DNA of 64,000 nt from Rhodobacter sp. (GCA_030065095.1 JASJDP010000016.1:62001-126000); one strand, 5' to 3'. Counted from the stretch's first letter, positions 18,563 through 27,786 are shown. Notes: generated by a model from the letters alone, not told the origin. Made by a program: numbers and translations.

Positions 18563-18772
18563 TCAGGCGTCCTGGGTAAAGATCTGGCCGTCGACCTCAT
18601 GCGTCAGGCCGAGCGGCTCCAGCGTGATGACCGCCTTTGCGGTCAGCGGCCCCTTGGGCAGGGTGCCGTCTGCCTGCGCCTTGCGCACCGCCTTTTCGAT
18701 TTCCGTCTGCGAGGTGACGCCGACGGTTTTGAGAAATTTCCTGAGCGACATGTTGAAGTTGTTTTCGGACAT
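18563..18772 (-). CDS. Small conserved protein (DUF6494-like)
   Basis: 69-residue soluble protein that starts MSENNFNMSLRKFLKTVGV and has a short helix-rich N-terminus and a strand-rich C-terminus. It matches my recollection of DUF6494, a family tied to FDH loci; function unknown. The ATG follows an AGGAAAAGA-like ribosome-binding site. It is the first gene of the four-gene minus-strand accessory operon and diverges from the cytochrome c gene at 18883. Confidence 0.72.
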   Translation of the reverse strand: MSENNFNMSLRKFLKTVGVTSQTEIEKAVRKAQADGTLPKGPLTAKAVITLEPLGLTHEVDGQIFTQDA

Positions 18773-18882
18773 GGTCTTTTCCTCCCGGTTCGCTGTTTTG
18801 ACATATGCGCGCCCGTGCGCAAGCCAAGGAGGAAAAATTCTTGTGGTTTTGCCCCGCCCGGCGCGGCTAGCATAACAGGACC

Positions 18883-19647
18883 ATGACCGAAATACGCATC
18901 GTTTCCTGCGCCGCCCTGTTCGCCCTGGTCCTGTGTCTTTGCGCGGGCGGCCATCTGTCCGCGCAAGAGCTTCGGCTGGCAGCCCCGGCCGAGATGGCCG
19001 ACAGCGGGTTCCTGAAACATATTCTGCCCCGCTTCAAACTCAAACACCGCATTACCGTCACGCCCGTCGGGCCGGAGGACACCGCCGATATGGCGCTGAT
19101 CCCGGGCGGTGCGGACGGTGCGCGGGTCTTCGCGGCCATCGACGGCCCCGAATACCGGCTGGTGCTTCTGGGCGGTGCGGAGACCGCGAAATTCCGCGAC
19201 TGGCTGCTCAGCGCGCCGGGCAAATCCGCAGTGGAAAGCTTCCCGCGCGGCGGCCCGCCCGCCTATACCGCCGACCTGCCCGAGATCGTGCAGGAGGCCG
19301 TTGTGGACCTGACCGGCGATGTGGTGCTGGGGTCGAAACTGGCGCTGCAGCACTGCGGGCGCTGCCATGTGGTCGACAAGCGCAACCGCATGGGCGGCAT
19401 CGGCTCGACCCCGTCCTTCGGCGCGATGCGCGCCCGGCCGCACTGGGTGGATCTCTTCACCAAATACTGGTCCGAAAATCCGCATCCCAGCTTCACCGAG
19501 GTAATCGGCGTGACCGAACCCTTCGGGCCCGGGCACGAAAGCCACGTGGCGCCGGTACAGCTGACGCTGGACGAGATCGACGCCATCGTCGCCTTCGTCG
19601 GGACGCTCAAGCCCAAGAATCTCGGCCGTCCCGTGCAGTCGAACTGA
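18883..19647 (+). CDS. Cytochrome c with periplasmic-binding-protein-like N-terminal region
   Basis: 254-residue secreted protein with a signal peptide ending near residue 28 (LSAQEL). Residues about 30-115 resemble the first lobe of TupA/ModA-type binding proteins: LRLAAPAEMADSGFLKHILP is like the N-terminus of the TupA encoded at 32146 (MRLAVTTSFHNSGLADILLP). The usual ligand loop GTGQALRLG is missing. A single class I heme site CGRCH is at 158-162, and no clear Met ligand was assigned. It could pass electrons from the formate dehydrogenase. The fusion is unusual; see findings. Confidence 0.75.
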   Translation: MTEIRIVSCAALFALVLCLCAGGHLSAQELRLAAPAEMADSGFLKHILPRFKLKHRITVTPVGPEDTADMALIPGGADGARVFAAIDGPEYRLVLLGGAETAKFRDWLLSAPGKSAVESFPRGGPPAYTADLPEIVQEAVVDLTGDVVLGSKLALQHCGRCHVVDKRNRMGGIGSTPSFGAMRARPHWVDLFTKYWSENPHPSFTEVIGVTEPFGPGHESHVAPVQLTLDEIDAIVAFVGTLKPKNLGRPVQSN

Positions 19648-19828
19648 TCCGCATGTCCCGGCTGCGCCGGGGCCGGTCTCTCCCCGTCCTCGGCTTCGCC
19701 TGCGGCGGGGCCCCTTTGGCCAGTGGTTGGTGATCGCCCGGACGGGCGGGCGGTGTGCGTGTTGCCGAGGTTGGATGTGCTGCCGGGAAGACCGGGCAGG
19801 GCCCGGTCGATCCCAAGCATTTGCCACC

Positions 19829-19896
19829 GATTTTTCCTGTAAAGGACACGCCGCGCTTCGCGCGGTGGCCAGAGGCCATCCTTGACGGGAAAAATC
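19829..19896. other. Nested hairpin element between convergent genes
   Basis: An outer stem pairs GATTTTTCCTGT (19829-19840) with ACGGGAAAAATC (19885-19896). It encloses two perfect inner hairpins, CCGCGC-TTC-GCGCGG (19851-19865) and TGGCC-AGA-GGCCA (19866-19878). The element lies between the converging ends of the cytochrome gene (19647) and the Fe-S protein gene (19909). It may be a terminator or a mobile structured repeat. Confidence 0.5.
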
Positions 19897-19908
19897 AGCG
19901 GCGGCGGC

Positions 19909-21891
19909 TCAATTGGGCTTCTTGCGTTCGTTCAGATAATCCTCGGTGGTGCGCACGCGCGGGCGCTCTCCGGCGAAGAACGGCGAGTTCTGCTGGTGGT
20001 ACTGCGCGTTCACCCGGCAGCCGTCGCACATCTGGATCAGCTTGGTGTTGTCACTGCCGGTATACATCCAGTGCTTGCCTTCGAGTTTCGCCACGATAGC
20101 CTCGATGGTCGATTTCACTCCGAAGGGCTTGCCGCACTCGATGCATTCGAACGGCTCTTCCTCATGCAGCACCCGGTGGCTCAGCGCCTCCGTGCCCAGG
20201 TTGAGCTGTGGCGTCAGGGTGATCGCGGTCTCGGGGCAGGCGGTTTCGCAGATACCGCATTGCAGACAGGCAGCCTCCTGAAACCGCAGTTGGGGCTTGT
20301 CGGGATTGTCGCCCAGGGCGCCGACCGGGCAGAGCGAGACGCAGGCCAGGCACAGCGTGCAAGCGTCGGTATCGACCGCCACCGCGCCGTAGGGCGCGCC
20401 GGGGGGCAGGGGGAGCGTAGGGGCGTCGCCGCCGAGCGCCGAGGCGGCAAGCCGCGTGACCTCGCGCCGTCCGCCCAGCGGCAGGATCGGGTCGGCGACG
20501 AGGGCAGGGCGGGCCGGCCCGTAGGCCAGGTCTTCCAGACCGTCGGGATCGGCCGGATCGATCAGCCGCAGCGCGTCGGCGTCGGCCCCGGCGCCTGCAA
20601 GGATCGCCCGGGCCAGCGCCAGCTCTCGATCGGGCGCGGTGCGGTCGCTGTGCGGGCCGATCAGCACGCTGACCTCGGCAAACCCGACGCCGACGGCCGC
20701 CAGCATCTCGGCATGCCCGACGCCCTCGACGTTCGGGACTTCCACCGGGATCAGGTCGGCGGGCAGCCCGCGCCCGAACCGGGCGGACAGACGGATCATC
20801 TCGGCCCCGTGGTCGGCGTCGTGAAACAGCGCCCGCGGCACGCCGCCGCCTGCCGTGCGATAAGCTTGAACAAGGGTCCGCAAGCGATTGAAAAGAAATC
20901 CGACATTCGGATCGTCGTAGCTTGCTGCCCCGGATGGGCAGACCGCCGCACAGGCGCCGCAGCCGGCGCAGACCATGGGGTCGATGACCACCGCGTCGCC
21001 GTCCGGCAGGATCGCGCCGGTTGGGCAGATGTCGAGGCACCGGGTGCAGCCCGTCTGCGACGCGCGCGCATGGGCGCAGAGGCTTGCCTCGAACCGGATG
21101 TAGAGCGGTTTTTCGAACGTGCCCTGCAGATCGGCGGCCGCCGCGGCTGCGCGCTCCACCGCCACCGGGTCGCCCGGATCGGCGCGCAGATAGCCGTCGC
21201 GTTTCTCCGGCGCGGGGAACAGCGGCGCCTGCCCGCGCAGGTCCAGGATGATGTCGCAGCCCGATTTCGCCCCGTCGCGGGCGGGGGCGAACCCGGCCGC
21301 GCCGCGCCCGCCCGGACGCATCGGCGCATAGCCGTCGACCACCACTTCGAATCCGCCGATCGCGCCCTGCGCCTTGCCCAGCCGCCCCAGTGCTATGTCG
21401 AAGCGGTCCGTCGGCGTCAGCTCCTCCGGGGTCTCCGCCAGCAGAACCGTCACCGCCAACCGGTCCGCCAACCGGTCCGCCGCCTGCAGCGCGGCCGCAT
21501 CCCCCAGCACCAGACAGGTCCCCTCGGATTGCACGTCGCGCACCGGCGTCGCGGGACGTTCCAGCGCCGCTTCGGCCAGCAGCGCGGCCTGCTTGGCCGG
21601 CGCCTCGCCATCCGCCGTCCAGCCCGCGCGGTCGCGGATATCCGCAAAGGCCAACTCGCCCGGAGCTTCAACTTCCTCGAACAAGTCCTCGAAAAGGCGC
21701 ACCATTTGCCCACAGGCAACCAGCGTCGTTCCGTCCTGCGAGAACGCTTTTGCCGCCCGCTCCACCTCGTCCGTGCACAACGCCCGCACCGTCACCACCT
21801 CGGCCCCGTCCAGGGCCGCCGCCGCACCGCCGGCGTCGACGGTCATGCTGTCCTCGCAGCTGCACAGCAGCACCCGGTCGATCCTGGCCAA
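19909..21891 (-). CDS. 4Fe-4S polyferredoxin-like protein of FDH locus
   Basis: About 660 residues. There are two ferredoxin-type pairs: CTRCLDICP with CAGCGACAAVCP, and CTLCLACVSLCP with CLQCGICETACP. A later CIECG and CDGC pair may bind another cluster or zinc, and the N-terminus has CSC. No signal peptide is visible, so it is probably cytoplasmic and may shuttle electrons during formate dehydrogenase maturation. I chose the TTG at 21891 because a strong GGGGAGGA ribosome-binding site precedes it; an ATG at 21921 lacks one but cannot be excluded. It diverges from the DUF3305 gene. Confidence 0.8.
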   Translation of the reverse strand: MARIDRVLLCSCEDSMTVDAGGAAAALDGAEVVTVRALCTDEVERAAKAFSQDGTTLVACGQMVRLFEDLFEEVEAPGELAFADIRDRAGWTADGEAPAKQAALLAEAALERPATPVRDVQSEGTCLVLGDAAALQAADRLADRLAVTVLLAETPEELTPTDRFDIALGRLGKAQGAIGGFEVVVDGYAPMRPGGRGAAGFAPARDGAKSGCDIILDLRGQAPLFPAPEKRDGYLRADPGDPVAVERAAAAAADLQGTFEKPLYIRFEASLCAHARASQTGCTRCLDICPTGAILPDGDAVVIDPMVCAGCGACAAVCPSGAASYDDPNVGFLFNRLRTLVQAYRTAGGGVPRALFHDADHGAEMIRLSARFGRGLPADLIPVEVPNVEGVGHAEMLAAVGVGFAEVSVLIGPHSDRTAPDRELALARAILAGAGADADALRLIDPADPDGLEDLAYGPARPALVADPILPLGGRREVTRLAASALGGDAPTLPLPPGAPYGAVAVDTDACTLCLACVSLCPVGALGDNPDKPQLRFQEAACLQCGICETACPETAITLTPQLNLGTEALSHRVLHEEEPFECIECGKPFGVKSTIEAIVAKLEGKHWMYTGSDNTKLIQMCDGCRVNAQYHQQNSPFFAGERPRVRTTEDYLNERKKPN

Positions 21892-21992
21892 GACGCATCC
21901 TCCCCGCATGGTTCGCGCCATATTGGTAAGATCTTTTGACAGGTGCAATCCATTCGACATACCCTGACGGGCGCGAACGGATGACAGGCCCC

Positions 21993-22571
21993 ATGACCGA
22001 CACCCAAGCGAAGACCGCAACCATGCCGCTGGGCATCGTCCTGGCGCGCCGCCCCGGCGTGACCCGCTGGGCGAAGTATTCCTGGAAAGCGGTGGCCGTG
22101 CTGCCCGGCGCGCCGCCCGCGGCCTGGAAGCCGATGCGCGAAGAAGACGGGGCCGAGGAATTCCACGCCGCCACGCTGGATCTGGAACTGCACCGCGCCG
22201 AGGTCGAGGCCTACAAGGTCTCGCTTTCCATGACCCCGCCGGCCGTCTTCGTCGTCCTGCGCGCCTCGAATAGCGTCGACGATCCCCACGACATCACCGT
22301 CCACGCCGTCACCGCCAGCGCCTACGAGGCGCAGGACTACCTCGACAGCGGCGAAGAGATCGTCGAGGCGGTGCCGATGTCCGAAGGTCTGGTCGCCTGG
22401 ATCCGCGATTTCTGCGACGTCCATTTCCGCGACGAGCCGTTCATCAAGCGCCGGCGCGACAAGAAGCGCGTCGACCTGACCGAGGACGGCATCGGCGATG
22501 CCCGGATCCGCCAGACCGCGGATGTTTACCGCGCGCCCGGAGCCGCCAAGCCCAAGGGCCGGTTGCAGTGA
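21993..22571 (+). CDS. DUF3305-like conserved protein of FDH locus
   Basis: 192-residue soluble protein with the conserved core MPLGIVLARRPGVTRWAKY and a later VLRASNSVDDPH region. It belongs to the DUF3305 family found beside formate dehydrogenase genes; function unknown. ATG codons at 21981 and 21993 are both possible starts. Its stop overlaps the next GTG by 4 bp, so it is coupled to the DUF3306 gene. It is the first gene of the plus-strand FDH operon. Confidence 0.78.
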   Translation: MTDTQAKTATMPLGIVLARRPGVTRWAKYSWKAVAVLPGAPPAAWKPMREEDGAEEFHAATLDLELHRAEVEAYKVSLSMTPPAVFVVLRASNSVDDPHDITVHAVTASAYEAQDYLDSGEEIVEAVPMSEGLVAWIRDFCDVHFRDEPFIKRRRDKKRVDLTEDGIGDARIRQTADVYRAPGAAKPKGRLQ

Positions 22572-23149
22572 GCCGCGACGACGGTTTTCTCGATCGCTGG
22601 TCGCGGCGCAAACGTGCGGTCACCTTGGAAGAGGATGCGCCTGCCTCGCCGGCGGCCGATCCGGCGCCGCCGCAGGTCGACGAAACGCTTTCGGAGGCGG
22701 AGCTTCTGGCCGAGCTTGGCCTGCCCGATCCCGATACGCTGCAGGAGGGCGACGATTTCACGGTTTTCCTGAAGGAGGGCGTGCCCGAGTTTCTAAAGAA
22801 ACGCGCCCTGCGCAAACTGTGGCTGACGAACCCTGCGCTGGCCAATCTCGACGGGCTCTTGGACTATGGCGAGGACTTCACCGACGCCGCCATGGTGCCC
22901 GAGGTGCTGGCCACCGCCTACAAGGTCGGCAAGGGGCTGTTGAAGGATGTCATCGACGAACCCGAAGCGCTGCACGAAAAGACCCACGGAATCAATCAGG
23001 ATTCCGAGCCCTTGGCCCAGACCGAACCCGCGCCGGCCGGTCCGCCGCCGCCGGAACCGCACGAAGACGTGAATGACGCCGAAGAACCCGTTGAAACTGA
23101 AGAGGAAACCCTTCTCCGGCCAAGGCGTATGGCGTTTCGCTACGACTAA
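22568..23149 (+). CDS. DUF3306-like conserved protein of FDH locus
   Basis: 193-residue soluble protein beginning (GTG start) MSRDDGFLDRWSRRKRAV. The core FLKKRALRKLWLTNPALANLDGLLDYG (the span near residues 75-101) is typical of DUF3306. The C-terminal third is acidic and proline-rich, and low in complexity. The 4-bp overlap with the DUF3305 gene implies a functional pair, possibly in FDH assembly. Function unknown. Confidence 0.78.
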   Translation: MSRDDGFLDRWSRRKRAVTLEEDAPASPAADPAPPQVDETLSEAELLAELGLPDPDTLQEGDDFTVFLKEGVPEFLKKRALRKLWLTNPALANLDGLLDYGEDFTDAAMVPEVLATAYKVGKGLLKDVIDEPEALHEKTHGINQDSEPLAQTEPAPAGPPPPEPHEDVNDAEEPVETEEETLLRPRRMAFRYD

Positions 23150-23231
23150 GGTCGTACATGCCTTTCCCCGAGATAGTTTGCGCCGTGAAAATCTGCGCCA
23201 TAGGCTGAGGTCAACGATAACGGAGCCAGCA

Positions 23232-23852
23232 GTGAGCCAAGAGGCGCACGCCAGCGAAATGACAGGGAGCCTGCCGGAGGAGGAACGCCTCCGCGCGGAT
23301 CTTTATTCGTTGCTGGCCAGGTTGCTGTCCGGTCCGCCAGAACAATCCGACCTCGATGCGCTGGCCGGGCTCAGAGGCGATGACGGCGATCTGGGGCGTG
23401 GTATCACAGCGCTGGCCAAGGTGGCCCGGATCACCACGCCAGAGGCCGCGGCACGCGAATACAACGCGCTTTTCATCGGCCTCGGCCGCGGCGAGCTTTT
23501 GCCCTACGGCAGCTACTACCTCACGGGCTTTCTCAACGAAAAGCCGCTGGCGCGGCTGCGCGCGCACATGGCCAAGCTCGGCCTCGCCCGCGACCCGGAC
23601 GTCACCGAGCCCGAGGATCACATCGCCTCGCTGTGCGAAATGATGGCGGGCCTGATCACCGGCGCCTTTGGCGTTCAGCTTCGGCTGGCCGATCAGGAAG
23701 CGTTTTTCAACTCCCATATCGCGCAATGGGCCGGACATTTTTTCACCGATCTCGAAGGGGCCGAAGGTTCGCTCCTCTACGCTCCCGTAGGCAAGATCGG
23801 CCGCGCCTTCATGGAGATCGAAATCGAAGCCTTCCGGATGGAGGGCGGATAG
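23232..23852 (+). CDS. TorD/DmsD-family molecular chaperone
   Basis: 206-residue all-helical chaperone that binds the Tat leader and folding intermediate of molybdo- or tungsto-enzymes. The conserved hinge-like element EPEDHIASLCEMM near residue 130 and the LLPYGSYYLTGFL segment near 92 match the family. The GTG at 23232 has a CGGAG ribosome-binding site; the longer frame overlaps the DUF3306 gene. It lies 47 nt before the small Tat protein gene and just upstream of the catalytic subunit, its likely client. Confidence 0.85.
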   Translation: MSQEAHASEMTGSLPEEERLRADLYSLLARLLSGPPEQSDLDALAGLRGDDGDLGRGITALAKVARITTPEAAAREYNALFIGLGRGELLPYGSYYLTGFLNEKPLARLRAHMAKLGLARDPDVTEPEDHIASLCEMMAGLITGAFGVQLRLADQEAFFNSHIAQWAGHFFTDLEGAEGSLLYAPVGKIGRAFMEIEIEAFRMEGG

Positions 23853-23899
23853 CCGTTTCACCTAAAACCGACAGAGACAGCGAAAAGAAGGAGGAGACC

Positions 23900-24082
23900 T
23901 TGGACAAGAAAGAAGCCGGCCAGAGCCGGCGCGATTTCCTGAAACTGGCCGGCACCGCAGCCCCTGCTGCCGTGGCCGCCGCCGCGCTTGCGCCGGACAG
24001 CGCCGAGGCCGCCGAGGCGACCGGCGAGGGCATGCGCAAGACCGAGCACGTGAAGAAATACCTCGAAAGCGCTCGTTTCTAA
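23900..24082 (+). CDS. Small Tat-signal protein of formate dehydrogenase operon
   Basis: 60-residue peptide from a TTG start with an excellent AAGGAGGAG ribosome-binding site. It carries the twin-arginine motif SRRDFLK at residues 9-15, an alanine-rich hydrophobic stretch and a short charged tail ending KKYLESARF. Such small Tat proteins precede fdhA in many proteobacteria; their role is unproven and may be as a small FDH subunit or folding partner. It lies 119 nt before the catalytic subunit. Confidence 0.75.
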   Translation: MDKKEAGQSRRDFLKLAGTAAPAAVAAAALAPDSAEAAEATGEGMRKTEHVKKYLESARF

Positions 24083-24201
24083 GAACAAATGCCCGTCGCG
24101 GGGCAAAACGGGTGACGGTTGCGTGAGGCCCTGATCCTGTCCGCGAAAGGCAAAGCCACAGCCAACTAGGGTCAATTCTGGCCCGAACGGGAGAGAGAAT
24201 A

Positions 24202-27075
24202 ATGCTTAGGAAAAAGTCAAACAGGACCAGACGCAGACCTTCCGGCATCCTGCGCCAGGCTGCCCAGACCCATGTCGACCGCCGCAGCTTCCTGCGCGGG
24301 TCCGGTCTGGCCATCGGCGGGCTCGCCGCGCTGGCGGCCACCACCGGGCGCGTGGGCCGCGCCGAGGCGCAGGTCGCCCCCCGCAACATCGAGATCAGGA
24401 AATCCGTCTGCACCCATTGCTCGGTCGGCTGCACCGTCTTGGCAGAGGTCGAAAACGGCGTCTGGGTCGGGCAGGAACCCGGCTGGGACAGCCCGTTCAA
24501 CCTCGGCGCCCATTGCGCCAAGGGCTCGGCGGTGCGTGAACACGCCCATGGCGAGCGGCGGCTGAAATACCCGATGAAGATGGAAGGCGGCGAGTGGAAG
24601 CGCGTCAGCTGGGACGAGGCGATCAACGAGATCGGCGACAAGATGATGGAAATCCGCGACAGCGCGGGTCCGGATTCGGTCTATTGGCTCGGCTCGGCCA
24701 AGCATTCCAACGAACAGGCCTATCTGTTCCGGAAATTCGCGGCCTACTGGGGCACCAACAACGTCGACCACCAGGCGCGGATCTGCCACTCGACCACAGT
24801 TGCGGGCGTTGCGAACACATGGGGCTACGGCGCCATGACCAACAGCTACAACGACATCCACAACAGCCGCGCGATCTTCATCATCGGCGGCAACCCGGCC
24901 GAGGCGCATCCCGTCTCGCTCTTGCACGTGCTGCGCGCGAAAGAGCAGAACAACGCGCCGCTGATCGTCTGCGACCCGCGTTTCACGCGCACCGCGGCCC
25001 ATGCCGACGAATATGTCCGCTTCCGCCCCGGCACCGACGTGGCGCTGATCTGGGGCATCCTGTGGCACATCTTCGAGAACGGCTGGGAGGACAAGGAATT
25101 CATCCGCACCCGCGTTTGGGGGATGGATCAGATCAAGGCCGAGGTCGCCAAATGGACGCCCGAAGAGGTCGAGCGTGTAACCGGCGCCCCCGGATCGCAG
25201 CTTGAGCGCGTAGCCCGGACCATGGCCAACAACCGCCCCGGCACCGTGATCTGGTGCATGGGCGGCACCCAGCACACCAACGGCAACAACAACACCCGCG
25301 CCTATTGCGTGCTGCAGCTGGCGCTCGGCAACATGGGCACCTCGGGCGGCGGCACCAATATCTTCCGCGGCCATGACAACGTGCAGGGCGCGACCGACCT
25401 TGGCGTTCTCTCGCACACGCTGCCCGGCTATTACGGCCTGGCCGCGGGGTCCTGGGCGCACTGGGCCCGGGTCTGGGGCGAGGATCTGGATTGGCTCAAG
25501 GGCCAGTTCGCCACCGTCGGCGACAAGAACCTGATGAACTCCACCGGCATCCCGGTGTCGCGCTGGATCGACGGGGTTCTGGAAGACGCCGGCAACATCG
25601 ACCAGCCCGAAAACGTCAAGGCCATGGTGCTCTGGGGCCACGCGCCCAACTCGCAGACCCGCATGGTCGAGATGAAACAGGCGATGGAAAAGCTCGACCT
25701 GCTGGTCGTGATCGATCCGTATCCGACGGTCTCGGCGATTTTGCATGATCGTCAGGACGGTGTGTACCTGCTGCCGGCCTCGACCCAGTTCGAGACCTAC
25801 GGCTCTGTCACCGCATCGAACCGGTCGATCCAGTGGCGCGAAAAGGTGGTCGAACCGCTCTTCGAATCGAAGCCCGACCAGGAGATCATCGGTCTCTTCG
25901 CGCAGAAGTTCGGCTTTGCCGATCGCCTCTTCCGCAACATCGCACTGGAGGCGGACGGCGTGACGCCGAATGTCGAGGACACGCTGCGCGAGATCAACGG
26001 CGGCATGTGGACCATCGGCTATACCGGGCAGTCGCCGGAACGGCTGAAGCTGCACATGGAAAACCAGCACACCTTCGACCGGACCACGCTTCAGGCGATC
26101 GGCGGCCCGGCCGACGGCGACTATTACGGTCTGCCCTGGCCCGCCTGGGGCACGGCCGAGATGGGGCACCCCGGCACGCCGAACCTCTACGACATGTCGA
26201 AGCCTGTCAGCAAAGGCGGCCTGACCTTCCGCGCCCGGTTCGGCGTGGAACGCGACGGCGACAACCTGTTGGCCGAAGGCGTCTACAGCCAGGGCTCGGA
26301 ACTGCAGGACGGCTATCCCGAATTCACCATGCAGATGCTGATGGATCTGGGATGGGACGCCGACCTGACGGAAGAAGAGCGCGCCGCCATCGAAGCGGTG
26401 GCCGGGCCCAAGACGAACTGGAAAACCGACCTGTCGGGCGGCATCCAGCGCGTCGCCATCGCCCATGAATGCGCCCCCTTCGGCAACGCCAAGGCGCGCG
26501 CCGTGGTCTGGACCTTCCCCGACCCGGTGCCGCTGCATCGCGAGCCGCTCTATACCAACCGGCGCGATCTGGTGGCGGATTATCCGACCTACGAAGACCG
26601 CAAGTTCTATCGCCTGCCGACGCTCTACAAGTCGATCCAGGACAAGGACTTCTCGGCCGACTACCCGATCATCCTCACCTCGGGCCGTCTGGTCGAATAC
26701 GAGGGCGGCGGCGACGAGAGCCGGTCCAACCCGTGGCTCGCCGAGCTGCAGCAGGACATGTTCGTCGAGATCAATCCGCGCGACGCCAACAACCTCGGCG
26801 TTCGCGACGGGGCGCAGGTCTGGGTCGAGGGGCCGGAAGGCGGCAAGGTCAAGGTCATGGCCATGCTGACCAACCGGGTGGGCGAGGGCGTGGCCTTCAT
26901 GCCCTTCCACTTCGGCGGCCACTTCCAGGGCGAAGACCGCAGATCGAAATATCCGCCGGGGGCAGATCCTTACGTCCTTGGGGAATCCACCAATACCGCG
27001 CAGACCTACGGCTACGACTCGGTCACTCAGATGCAAGAGACCAAGGCCACGCTCTGCAAGATCTACGCGGCTTGA
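24202..27075 (+). CDS. fdhA: Formate dehydrogenase catalytic subunit alpha (FDH3 type, Cys enzyme)
   Basis: 957-residue Tat-exported bis-MGD oxidoreductase that oxidises formate to CO2 in the periplasm. The twin-arginine motif DRRSFLRGSG is at about residues 26-35. A 4Fe-4S site is formed by C70, C73, C77 and C105. The metal ligand is cysteine, not selenocysteine, at C195 with H196 next to it (ARICHST). The C-terminal MGD-binding domain is complete. The adjacent tungstate importer suggests tungsten as the metal; this is inference. It is followed after 15 nt by the beta subunit gene. Confidence 0.92.
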   Translation: MLRKKSNRTRRRPSGILRQAAQTHVDRRSFLRGSGLAIGGLAALAATTGRVGRAEAQVAPRNIEIRKSVCTHCSVGCTVLAEVENGVWVGQEPGWDSPFNLGAHCAKGSAVREHAHGERRLKYPMKMEGGEWKRVSWDEAINEIGDKMMEIRDSAGPDSVYWLGSAKHSNEQAYLFRKFAAYWGTNNVDHQARICHSTTVAGVANTWGYGAMTNSYNDIHNSRAIFIIGGNPAEAHPVSLLHVLRAKEQNNAPLIVCDPRFTRTAAHADEYVRFRPGTDVALIWGILWHIFENGWEDKEFIRTRVWGMDQIKAEVAKWTPEEVERVTGAPGSQLERVARTMANNRPGTVIWCMGGTQHTNGNNNTRAYCVLQLALGNMGTSGGGTNIFRGHDNVQGATDLGVLSHTLPGYYGLAAGSWAHWARVWGEDLDWLKGQFATVGDKNLMNSTGIPVSRWIDGVLEDAGNIDQPENVKAMVLWGHAPNSQTRMVEMKQAMEKLDLLVVIDPYPTVSAILHDRQDGVYLLPASTQFETYGSVTASNRSIQWREKVVEPLFESKPDQEIIGLFAQKFGFADRLFRNIALEADGVTPNVEDTLREINGGMWTIGYTGQSPERLKLHMENQHTFDRTTLQAIGGPADGDYYGLPWPAWGTAEMGHPGTPNLYDMSKPVSKGGLTFRARFGVERDGDNLLAEGVYSQGSELQDGYPEFTMQMLMDLGWDADLTEEERAAIEAVAGPKTNWKTDLSGGIQRVAIAHECAPFGNAKARAVVWTFPDPVPLHREPLYTNRRDLVADYPTYEDRKFYRLPTLYKSIQDKDFSADYPIILTSGRLVEYEGGGDESRSNPWLAELQQDMFVEINPRDANNLGVRDGAQVWVEGPEGGKVKVMAMLTNRVGEGVAFMPFHFGGHFQGEDRRSKYPPGADPYVLGESTNTAQTYGYDSVTQMQETKATLCKIYAA

Positions 27076-27090
27076 AAGGAGGAATGAGAA

Positions 27091-27684
27091 ATGGCTAGAG
27101 CGAAATTCCTCTGCGACGCCGAGCGCTGCATCGAATGCAACGCCTGCGTGACCGCGTGCAAGAACGAGCACGAGGTGCCCTGGGGCATCAACCGCCGCCG
27201 GGTCGTCACCATCAATGACGGCAATCCCGGCGAGCGGTCGATCTCGGTCGCTTGCATGCACTGCTCCGACGCGCCCTGCATGGCCGTCTGCCCGGTGGAC
27301 TGCTTCTACCAGGACGAGGAGGGCGTGGTCCTGCATTCGAAGGACCTGTGCATCGGCTGCGGCTATTGCTTCTACGCGTGCCCCTTCGGCGCGCCGCAAT
27401 ACCCGCAGGCCGGCAACTTCGGCAGCCGCGGCAAGATGGACAAGTGCACCTTCTGCAAGGGCGGCCCGGAAGAGACCCACTCGACCGCCGAGTTCGCCAA
27501 ATACGGCCGCAACCGGATCGCCGAGGGCAAACTGCCGATCTGCGCCGAGATGTGCTCGACCAAGGCGCTGCTGGCGGGTGACGGAGACGACGTCAGCGAC
27601 ATCTACCGCGAACGCGTCGTCGCCCGCGGCTTCGGCTCCGGCGCCTGGGGCTGGGGCACGGCCTACGACCAGAAGGGCGGGTAA
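27091..27684 (+). CDS. fdh3B: Formate dehydrogenase FDH3 beta subunit (four 4Fe-4S)
   Basis: 197-residue ferredoxin-like subunit. It has the four-cluster pattern [38 protein letters not shown] and CTFC followed by CAEMC. It passes electrons from the catalytic subunit to the membrane cytochrome b. No signal peptide is present, so it is expected to travel with the Tat-exported alpha subunit. The ATG follows a strong AAAGGAGGAATGAGAA region 15 nt after fdhA. Confidence 0.92.
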   Translation: MARAKFLCDAERCIECNACVTACKNEHEVPWGINRRRVVTINDGNPGERSISVACMHCSDAPCMAVCPVDCFYQDEEGVVLHSKDLCIGCGYCFYACPFGAPQYPQAGNFGSRGKMDKCTFCKGGPEETHSTAEFAKYGRNRIAEGKLPICAEMCSTKALLAGDGDDVSDIYRERVVARGFGSGAWGWGTAYDQKGG

Positions 27685-27752
27685 GCGCAGGGCGGGGTCT
27701 GCCCGCAACATGCCCGGGGTGCGCATTCGTTGCGCACCGACCGCAGCAAATC

Positions 27753-27786
27753 AAAAGCGCCCCGGCCAATGGCGCGGGGCGCTTTC
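27753..27786 (+). terminator. Hairpin between beta and gamma subunit genes
   Basis: The stem AAAGCGCCCCG pairs with CGGGGCGCTTT across a 10-nt loop. The pairing extends into A and T runs, so it can act in both directions. It could reduce transcription into the gamma subunit gene, giving more alpha-beta message. The 300-nt gap from 27685 to 27984 holds nothing else that I can support. Confidence 0.6.

Noticed and set aside
19882-21939. Plus-strand open frame of 685 codons opposite the polyferredoxin
   Set aside because: Shadow frame; the minus strand has clear ferredoxin cysteine motifs.
24217-27726. Minus-strand open frame of 1169 codons opposite fdhA
   Set aside because: Shadow frame of a strongly conserved gene in GC-rich DNA; composition dominated by Arg, Val, Gly and His with no domains.
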